Shown: one piece after another, positions 52,366 through 58,554 of the stretch
Numbering within the stretch: position 1 is the first letter of the stretch
Layout: every line of letters begins with the position of its first letter
Source of the DNA: Halobaculum sp. MBLA0147
GTDB taxonomy: Archaea > Halobacteriota > Halobacteria > Halobacteriales > Haloferacaceae
Direction: 5' to 3'
Length of the DNA stretch: 64,000 bases
Assembly: GCF_041361345.1 (NCBI RefSeq)
Contig: NZ_JBGKAD010000003.1
Coordinates: forward strand, 243,906 to 307,905
The notes under the pieces: generated by a model
What the model was told of the DNA's origin: nothing
Seen by the model: the letters and a program-made list of their open reading frames with translations, nothing else
The model's database searches: none
Program-made: the position numbers and the translations under genes

Positions 52366-52410
52366 GCGGTCGGTGGCGGTACAGTCGGTGGCGGTGCGGT
52401 CGGTCGCAGT
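52366..52410. repeat. 15-bp tandem repeat, three copies
   Basis: Units at 52366-52380, 52381-52395 and 52396-52410, each close to TGCGGTCGGTGGCGG. Same gap as the previous repeat. The rest of 52072-52537 shows no gene. Confidence 0.75.
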
Positions 52411-52537
52411 CGTGTTCGTCTCGGAGGTGTCCGTCGGGGTCGACCGGCGTGCGTCGAACAGAGACCGTGACACCCAGAGGCTAGTCACTGCGTCTACAGA
52501 GATCGATCGGTGGCCGGTGACCTCTCGAAAGGTGGTG

Positions 52538-53182
52538 TCAGAGGTCGTAGCCCCACCGACGGAGCACCTCGGCGACGAGTTCCGGGTGTTCCTGTGCGAC
52601 GACCATCGCCGCCTCCCTGTAGTCCGACTTGTAGACATCCTCGCCGAGCCGGCTCTCGAGTTCGTCTCGGAGTTCGCGCTCGCCGTCCACGACGGACGCG
52701 CGGAGGAAGAACGGCACCTGGTCGCGACCCTCGTTGACCGTTCCTCGACGGAGAACGTATGGAATCGACTCCGGAGAGGGGTGCTCCGTCGATCCAGTGT
52801 CCGTCGTCGTCGGGTCGTCGTCGAAGTTCGTCGTCCCCTGGTCGTCGTCGGAGTTCGCCGTCCCCGGGTCGCCCCGCGATTCCGTGGTGTCCGGTCTTCC
52901 ACGTGACTCGGGGGTGTCTCCAGTCCGTTCGGTGTCGTCCACCGACTCCGTCGGCTCGGAGTCGCTCGTGGTCGAGGCGGCTTTCCTCTCCGAGGTCGTT
53001 CCAGTCCCCGTCGTGGACGCAGTCGGCGGCACCGACTCGGGCGAGTTGGCGTCACTCGCCGACACGTCCCGTGCCTCTTCTGCACCGTCGGTCGCATCCC
53101 CCGCCGCCTCCGACCCGGTCCCCTCGTCCGGTTCCTCGTCGTCTTCGAGACCCGAGTCGCGAGACCCCGACTTCAGTCCCAT
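52538..53182 (-). CDS. ParA-partner protein (ParB-like role) with disordered N-terminus
   Basis: A 214-residue protein. About residues 1-140 are Ser/Thr/Asp/Glu-rich and almost surely disordered. The C-terminal 75 residues (IPYVLRRGTVNEGRDQVPFFLRA, ELRDELESRLGEDVYKSDYREAAM, LVAEVLRRWGYDL) match the small proteins that follow parA on haloarchaeal replicons. Its ATG overlaps the ParA stop by one base, so it is co-expressed. Likely the DNA- or ParA-binding partner for partition; no classical ParB HTH is seen. Confidence 0.72.
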   Translation of the reverse strand: MGLKSGSRDSGLEDDEEPDEGTGSEAAGDATDGAEEARDVSASDANSPESVPPTASTTGTGTTSERKAASTTSDSEPTESVDDTERTGDTPESRGRPDTTESRGDPGTANSDDDQGTTNFDDDPTTTDTGSTEHPSPESIPYVLRRGTVNEGRDQVPFFLRASVVDGERELRDELESRLGEDVYKSDYREAAMVVAQEHPELVAEVLRRWGYDL

Positions 53183-54039
53183 CAGGCCACCACCTCCGGA
53201 GTATCGAGGTCGACTTCTCGTTCGAGGTGCCGTGCGAGTGAGTCGAACCGGTCCAGCGTCTCCATCTCGTAGTCACGCTGTCTGTCTCGGTGGTCCTCGA
53301 CGTACCGGTACGGGCTACACTGTCGTCGCCAGCACCCCTCCATCAGCGACCCGCGCTCCCCGATCACGACGGGGACGGAAAACCCGCTCGTCTCCAACTC
53401 CGACATCACCGCCTGCTGATCGCGGGTGTCCTTGTACCCGATCGGTACCACCGCGAGTACTCCCACGTCGACGCCGATGTTGTCCTCCAGTCCGTCGACG
53501 AGGTCGTCCAGTCCCTCGATTGACTCCTGTCCCTTCGCGGTCGCCTCGAAGGGGATCACCACGTTCCGCACCGCGACGAGGGCGTTGTAGAGGATCGGGC
53601 CCGCCTTTCCCGCAGAGTCGACGATCACCACGTCGTACTCGTCGCGGACGTTCGCGTCCGTGAGGACACGTCGGAGTTGGTGGTACATACTGTACGACTC
53701 GCCGAGTCGTTCGGCCTGGTTCTTCTCGTTGAGGAGGAACTCGTGGAGGTCCTCCAGCATGTTGTGTGAGGGGATCAGGTCGACGCCGGCCTCCACCTGG
53801 TGTGTCAACTCCGTGAACGGACCTCTCGGACGCCCGACCATGTGTCGGACCAGGTTGTCGACGTCCGGATCGCTCCGGTCGTAGTCCGGGCCGAAGAGGT
53901 ACGTCAGGCTCCCGTTCTGCGTGTCCATGTCGATGGCCAACACGTCGTGACCCGCGCGGGCGTGACTCACGGCGAGCGTCGCCGCAGTGGACGTCTTCCC
54001 GACGCCGCCCGCCTCCGACACCGGTGCGTACGTGAGCAT
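53182..54039 (-). CDS. parA: ParA-type partition ATPase
   Basis: A 285-residue P-loop ATPase of the ParA/MinD family. The P-loop is SEAGGVGKTST with Lys15; the usual signature Lys of the deviant Walker A (K-G-G-x-G-K-T) is replaced by Ala10. Walker A-prime AIDMDTQNGSLTYLF and the Walker B region VVIVDSAGKAG are visible. Partitioning of the replicon is the likely job. ATG 54039 is chosen because a TATA box lies 28 bp upstream; a GTG at 54048 is an alternative. Downstream gene overlaps by one base. Confidence 0.88.
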   Translation of the reverse strand: MLTYAPVSEAGGVGKTSTAATLAVSHARAGHDVLAIDMDTQNGSLTYLFGPDYDRSDPDVDNLVRHMVGRPRGPFTELTHQVEAGVDLIPSHNMLEDLHEFLLNEKNQAERLGESYSMYHQLRRVLTDANVRDEYDVVIVDSAGKAGPILYNALVAVRNVVIPFEATAKGQESIEGLDDLVDGLEDNIGVDVGVLAVVPIGYKDTRDQQAVMSELETSGFSVPVVIGERGSLMEGCWRRQCSPYRYVEDHRDRQRDYEMETLDRFDSLARHLEREVDLDTPEVVA

Positions 54040-54063
54040 ACACGACACTCTGTCCCGATGAAG

Positions 54064-54069
54064 TATAAA
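54064..54069 (-). promoter_or_regulatory. parA TATA box
   Basis: TATAAA on the plus strand (TTTATA on the coding strand) lies about 28 bp before the parA ATG at 54039, so a leaderless transcript is expected. Confidence 0.6.
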
Positions 54070-54083
54070 TCTCAGTCAGACGT

Positions 54084-54296
54084 TGTAGCTCGTGAGTATA
54101 GCTGTGGTGTATAGGCGAGGAGCGTAGTTGCTAGGTATAGTTGGTAGCTGTAGTTGTTATGTGTAGTCGAGAAATATAGTCGGGAGCGTATCCCCGACGG
54201 TGCGGTGGAGCGATAGAACTCGTCGTCGTGAGAGAGTAGTATAGCTACGAGCTATAGTCGTTGCTCTACACTGTAAAGCATAGTTCTGAGACGTAT
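54084..54296. repeat. 13-bp phased TRTAG array, candidate parS/operator
   Basis: Immediately upstream of the parA TATA box, the motif T(A/G)TAG recurs at exact 13-bp steps: positions 54084, 54097, 54110, 54123 (CGTAG), 54136, 54149, 54162 and 54175, eight in a row. The same phase resumes at 54240 and 54253, weakens at 54266, and is recognisable at 54279 (CATAG) and 54292 (CGTAT). Units read TATAGCTGTGGTG, TATAGGCGAGGAG, TATAGTTGGTAGC and so on. Only the five bases are conserved. Further TATAG copies at 54385 and 54411 are spaced 26 bp. Probably the binding array of the partition complex or of an autoregulator. Confidence 0.75.
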
Positions 54297-54459
54297 CTCG
54301 AAGCACCGTGTGTAGAGTGACGTGAGGAGTCCATCGACGAGCAGTAAACACGTGGAGACACGACCTCTCGAAGAGACTCTCAACTATAGCGATCGCCTGT
54401 AACGCTCGACTATAGCCCACAGGTGAACGTAGTAGATGCAGTCACACCGATATCGACCT

Positions 54460-54507
54460 GTACCGATCAGTTGCAAAGGCGTCGTACCGATCTGTTGCAA
54501 AGGCGTC
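54460..54507. repeat. 24-bp tandem repeat, two copies, in the origin region
   Basis: Units at 54460-54483 and 54484-54507 differ at one base; each contains GTTGCAAAGGCGTC after GTACCGATCW. They lie between the parA array and the first origin box. Non-coding; possibly an iteron-like site. Confidence 0.75.
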
Positions 54508-54760
54508 GTCGGTCGTTCTCGTCTGTGCGGCCGAACACGTCACGACTGTCCACCCGTGGTGGGAAACACGGGGAGAAGATCGAGAGTCGATCGAACGGAG
54601 ACTCGGAACCGGTCTCTCGGAGCTGCCGATTGCCGAAAGTCCACACGATCGAACAGAGAACACAGTCCCGAGAGCACGATTGGCGTTCGAGACACGGGTG
54701 ACGTTCGGCTGGACCAGGTGACACTCGGTCGGGTTGGGTGGTACTCGGTCTGGTTGGGTG

Positions 54761-54790
54761 ACACCCTCCCCCCGTTTGCGATATGAAATC
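54761..54790 (-). promoter_or_regulatory. origin recognition box (long type), minus orientation
   Basis: On the minus strand this reads TTTCATATCGCAAACGGGG followed by a G-rich GGAGGGTGT. It matches the plus-strand boxes at 55158 and 55221 over about 30 bp. It faces them across the AT-rich 54905-54933 segment, the arrangement of archaeal origins. A partial plus-strand copy (GAGACGGGGGGAGGGGG) follows at 54796-54812. Confidence 0.8.
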
Positions 54791-54904
54791 GGCCGAGACG
54801 GGGGGAGGGGGTTCGAAGAGATTCACGGGTGACAAGGCCGTAAGTAGCCGATATCGCCGAGTAGAGACCGCAACGAGACTACTTCGACACGTTTCGCAGA
54901 AAGC

Positions 54905-54933
54905 GTCTATATTTGGAAAAGTTTATTTGGCGA
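54905..54933. other. AT-rich segment, candidate DNA-unwinding element of the origin
   Basis: The stretch TATATTTGGAAAAGTTTATT around 54908-54927 is one of the most AT-rich of the whole window. It lies between a minus-oriented origin box (54761-54790) and plus-oriented boxes (55158, 55221). Role inferred from that position. Confidence 0.65.
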
Positions 54934-55157
54934 GTGCTCTTACCACACCCGCAGTGGGTAGTGATCACTAAACGACACCGACGTACCGTCGGTGGAGTAA
55001 CGAAGCCACGTCTCGAGGGAAGATCCGATCCCCTCTGGCACAATTAGGTGGCCGAAGGCCGAATTCTGTGTTCAAAGCGGCTCTCGCTCGACTACGTTCT
55101 CTCCACGGCGAGGAGTGTCGTCCCGTGTCTCCTCTCCCCGGGGTACCCATCTCGACC

Positions 55158-55250
55158 GATTTCATATCGCACACGGGGAGGGGGTGTCGCCGACGAACCC
55201 GAGGGGCCCCTCTGTCTGTGGATTTCATATCGCACACGGGGAGGGGGTGT
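55158..55250 (+). promoter_or_regulatory. two long origin recognition boxes, plus orientation
   Basis: Identical 30-bp boxes at 55158-55187 and 55221-55250 carry TTTCATATCGCACACGGGG followed by AGGGGGTGT. Their spacing is 63 bp. Together with the inverted box at 54761 they define the likely replication origin core, near the Orc1/Cdc6 gene. Confidence 0.85.
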
Positions 55251-55476
55251 CGGAGTGTGTCTCGACTACCCCGACACCGACCCGGCTCGGTAACCTCTTC
55301 GACCGCGAACCGACCGGTCTGGGGCTCACTCGCGATCGAGACTGGCTGCGACTCTGGCCACTGGTGTCCATCCAGTCAGTCCGACATACGGCCGTCTGCC
55401 TGGAGTATCGACCGACTCCACGGGTCTCGACCCTCGCTCCCAGCGAACCGCACGTCGACGCCCGTAGATTACACTT

Positions 55477-55725
55477 CGCACACGGGGTGTGAGGGTTTCG
55501 AGGGAAACTTCCACACTGCGAGAATCCGACATGGGGTTGCCTCGACAACTGGTGGTCGTGGTGGTAGTGGTGATTGCAGCGATATCCCCCAGGTACCACG
55601 ACGGGAATGACTTCGCTTCCGGTGGGACACGGCGTCGCTCACGACCGAACGGGGCCTCTCTCGTCGCCGTAATTGCCCTATTTGATATCGCAGGCGGTCT
55701 CCGATTTGATCTCGCAGACGGTACC
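55477..55725 (+). promoter_or_regulatory. short origin box and two half-like boxes before the orc gene
   Basis: 55477-55503 holds the short form ACTTCGCACACGGGGTGT. At 55683-55698 and about 55707-55722 are GATATCGCAGGCGGT and GATCTCGCAGACGGT, degenerate versions lying just before the orc ATG at 55762, so Orc1/Cdc6 may regulate its own gene. No open reading frame in 54508-55761 looks real. Confidence 0.7.
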
Positions 55726-55761
55726 CGAGCTTATTTGTGCCGGGGCCCCCACCGACCGCAC

Positions 55762-57120
55762 ATGGAGTCGGGCCCCGGAGAGTCGGAGACGGAAGACTCG
55801 GCGTCGCAGTCGATCAAGGGACGGCTCCAGGCGGGATCGCGCAACTCTGTGTTCAGGGAGAAGGGACTCCTCGACCCGGACACGGTCATCGACGAGGACA
55901 GGATCGTCGGTCGCGATCAACAACTCGACGACATCATCACGTACCTCCGGCCGACACTCCAGGGGAACCACCCGCCGAACCTCCTGTTGTACGGCCCATC
56001 GGGGACGGGGAAGTCGTTGATCATCAACGCAGTCTGTGAACAGATCGAGGATCTCGCACGGTCGCAGGGTGACCGGTTCGGGGTCATCAACATCAACTGC
56101 CAGACGATCAAGTCCCACGACAGGGCCGTGTACCGGCTCGTCGACAGCGCCGCCGTGTCGGCCGGGATCGAGACCGGCGTGCCCCAGAGCGGGGTGTCGA
56201 CGGATCGGAAGCTGAACCGGTTCTACGAGGTCTTGAGCGAGCAGTTCGACTCGGTGATCATCATCTTGGACGAGATCGACCTCCTCGCCGGGCGACAGCG
56301 GGACCCGAGTACGGAGCCGGCGTACTCGAAACTCCTGTACCAACTCTCGCGTGCGTCGCAGCTGGGGCGGATCGACGGAGACGTGTCCGTGGCGGCGCTG
56401 ACGAACGATCCACGGTTCATGGAGAACTTGGACGGTCGAGCGGAGAGTTCGTTCAACCCGGAGGACGTGGTGTTCCCGGACTACGACGCCGACCAACTCC
56501 GGTCGATCCTCGAACGTCGCCGCGACGCGTACCAGGACGACGTGTTGGAGGACGACATCATCCCACTGAGTGCGGCGTACGCGGCCCAGGACCACGGCGA
56601 CGCGCGGAAGGCGATCGACCTGTTTCGGAAGGCGGGGGAGCTGGCAGACCGACACGACGACGACACCGTCCGCGAAGACCACGTCCGCGACGCACAGAAG
56701 GAGGCGGAGCGGGACCGGACGCTCACGCAGATGCAGGGGCTCTCGACACAGAAGAAGCTCTCACTGTACGCGACGGCGATCGTCCCGGTGTACGCTTCCA
56801 GACAGATCGACGCGGTTCCGTCGACGGTCGCGTACAACGTCTACCAGTACCTGACGGACTTGTTGGACGCCGACGAGAAGTCCCGCGACTCGTACCTCCG
56901 GTACATGAACGAGGCGGAGACGTACAACTTCGTGACTTCGGAGAAGCGGGGACGGGGGTACGGCAACGGTGTCCACAAGGAGTACACCTTCGTCGACGAG
57001 CCCGAGATCGTCGCCGAGACGCTGGGACAGGACGTCCGCCTCGACGCGGCAGAGGATCAGACAGAACTCGTCGAGTCGGTCGTCGAGGCGCAACTGACCC
57101 AGTTCTTCGAACAATCCTGA
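55762..57120 (+). CDS. Orc1/Cdc6 replication initiator
   Basis: A 452-residue AAA+ initiator. Walker A GPSGTGKS with Lys84, Walker B IILDEIDLLAG with Asp170-Glu171, a sensor region VAALTNDPRFMENLDGRAESSF, then a lid domain, and a C-terminal winged-helix domain (about 330-452) whose last residues are QLTQFFEQS. It binds the origin boxes on both sides of its gene. ATG 55762 (MESGPGESE) is chosen; the open frame to 55489 is basic and includes origin boxes. Several Orc1/Cdc6 genes are usual in haloarchaea, each with its own box type; this is the initiator for the boxes found here. Confidence 0.95.
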   Translation: MESGPGESETEDSASQSIKGRLQAGSRNSVFREKGLLDPDTVIDEDRIVGRDQQLDDIITYLRPTLQGNHPPNLLLYGPSGTGKSLIINAVCEQIEDLARSQGDRFGVININCQTIKSHDRAVYRLVDSAAVSAGIETGVPQSGVSTDRKLNRFYEVLSEQFDSVIIILDEIDLLAGRQRDPSTEPAYSKLLYQLSRASQLGRIDGDVSVAALTNDPRFMENLDGRAESSFNPEDVVFPDYDADQLRSILERRRDAYQDDVLEDDIIPLSAAYAAQDHGDARKAIDLFRKAGELADRHDDDTVREDHVRDAQKEAERDRTLTQMQGLSTQKKLSLYATAIVPVYASRQIDAVPSTVAYNVYQYLTDLLDADEKSRDSYLRYMNEAETYNFVTSEKRGRGYGNGVHKEYTFVDEPEIVAETLGQDVRLDAAEDQTELVESVVEAQLTQFFEQS

Positions 57121-57205
57121 TCGAACGGGTGGCCGAGTTCTTCCAACAGTCCTGACACTCCGACCGACCCAGTTCTCCGAACGGTCCTGACGCTCCGACC
57201 GACCC
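57086..57205 (+). repeat. 35-bp tandem repeat of the orc gene end
   Basis: The end of the orc gene (CAGTTCTTCGAACAATCCTGA) is followed by degenerate copies with the same 35-bp period: stop-like TCCTGA ends at 57120, 57155 and 57190, and a fourth partial copy. Each contains a version of GACCCAGTTCTYCGAAC. Period 35 breaks the frame, so only the first copy is coding. Confidence 0.8.
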
Positions 57206-57306
57206 AGTTCTCCGAACAGCTCCGAGCAGCCGGACCCGGATGGGAGCACCGCTCGGGGTGGCAGCTACGAGTCGCGGTCCTCCGTCGACGGTGAGACAGC
57301 TCTCTG

Positions 57307-57936
57307 GATCACTTCGCACACGGGGTGTCTGGTGAGACTCCGTGGGGTTCCTCCGACGATCGAGGCAGTTCGAGACGCGAGGCGTCTCGTCGTCGCAGGA
57401 CCTCTGTCAGTTCCGAAGGATCCGAGCTACTCGTCCCGTTGCACCTGTACGTCGGGAGTAACGCCGACCCGACGAGTCCGGAGAGACGAGACGAAGTCAT
57501 CTCGCAGACGGGGAGTGTGGTCCGAACGGTCGCGTCGGCCACCTCGGCGGTCGGCGTATTCACTTCGCACACGGGGTGTGTCCGACGACACGATCAACCA
57601 TCCGATCGGGAGGTCACCTCGCACACGGGGTGTGTCCGATCACACGGTGTCGTGTCCGACGACACGATCAACCATCCGACCGGGAGGTCACCTCGCACAC
57701 GGGGTGTCCCGAGACGCCGGCCCGTTCGGGGGTCGTGCAGTCACTTCGCAGACGGGGTGTGGTGGACGGGTAACCAACCGCCTCGGGGTCGAGCTCCGAG
57801 GCTCGTCAGTGATCCCGAACAGACGCCGAATCACTTCGCACACGGGGTGTGCCGAGTCGGTCACCGAGCGGGAGTGGAGTAGTACGCTCGAGACGGCCGA
57901 CGCCCTCGAGTGAAATCACATCGCAAACGGGGGGTC
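57307..57936 (+). repeat. downstream cluster of eight short origin boxes
   Basis: Short boxes with core TCGCACACGGGGTGT (or CAGACGGGG) start near 57307, 57497, 57557, 57612, 57686, 57739, 57829 and 57912, all on the plus strand, with uneven spacing (53 to 190 bp). This is a second binding cluster on the other side of the Orc1/Cdc6 gene. Open frames over it are shadows. The spacers between boxes are non-repeated except 57581-57708. Confidence 0.85.
57581..57708 (+). repeat. 74-bp period duplication inside the box cluster
   Basis: A block of about 54 bp (TCCGACGACACGATCAACCA onward, including a box) is repeated at 57581-57634 and 57655-57708, with the second copy one base different. Suggests the box cluster grew by local duplication. 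Confidence 0.8.
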
Positions 57937-58495
57937 GTGCCGAGCGGTGCCACAGTCGGCTCTCGGGCACGAGTTGGGGAGACGTGCGTACCAGTTTGCC
58001 GTCTCGCAGTGACCGCCCGTCTGGACGTGATCGTCTCCGAGCGGCCGACAGCCGAGGTGTGGCTCTCCTCCGTCGACCACACCACTCGCGCCGGCCGGAT
58101 CGTCTACCGTCTCGTGTGCCAGTAGACGGCAGTTGGCGTCCGGCCGTAGTCGAGACGTGGTCCTCGTGCAGTGAGGACCCGTCTCGTCGAAGTCCCCCGT
58201 CCGTGTGCTCGGGCGTCGACGGTCACCCGAGCCACCGTTCCGTCCCGTCGGGGCGACGCTCGTGTCTGCCGCCCGGTGGGGACGGATCGACTCGGTGGCC
58301 CGTGTGGGACACTTCTGTGTACCCACCGGACTGTGGTAGAACTGTACGCTAACAGTACAGACTCACGGAGATGGCACTCACTACACCGGACTACTCTGTG
58401 ACGCGAACCCGAGACTCGAAGACACGACCGCCGGTCTCCCCCCGAACGACTCGGGTACGGTGCCGGTCGGCCGCCCGAACCGTCTCGTTGCGATC
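57937..58495. other. non-coding spacer after the origin
   Basis: No credible gene or further origin box was seen in 560 bp. Open frames here are high-GC artefacts. Confidence 0.6.
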
Positions 58496-58554
58496 GAGTG
58501 TCACGCCGACTCGACACCGGCCACGACAGAGTGTCACGCCGACTCGACACCGGC
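58496..58554. repeat. 26-bp direct repeat, two copies at 33-bp spacing, at the kinase stop
   Basis: GAGTGTCACGCCGACTCGAC plus ACCGGC occurs at 58496-58521 and 58529-58554. The second copy overlaps the stop codon of the kinase at 58534. Confidence 0.8.

Noticed and set aside
55489..55761. N-terminal extension of Orc1/Cdc6
   Set aside because: The extra residues are Val-rich or basic, unlike the acidic protein, and the DNA contains origin boxes. The ATG at 55762 fits the family length.
57307..57936. Possible CRISPR array, since a 15-bp motif is repeated eight times
   Set aside because: Spacing varies from 53 to 190 bp, the repeat is too short, there are no cas genes, and the same motif lies beside the Orc1/Cdc6 gene on both sides, so origin boxes explain it.
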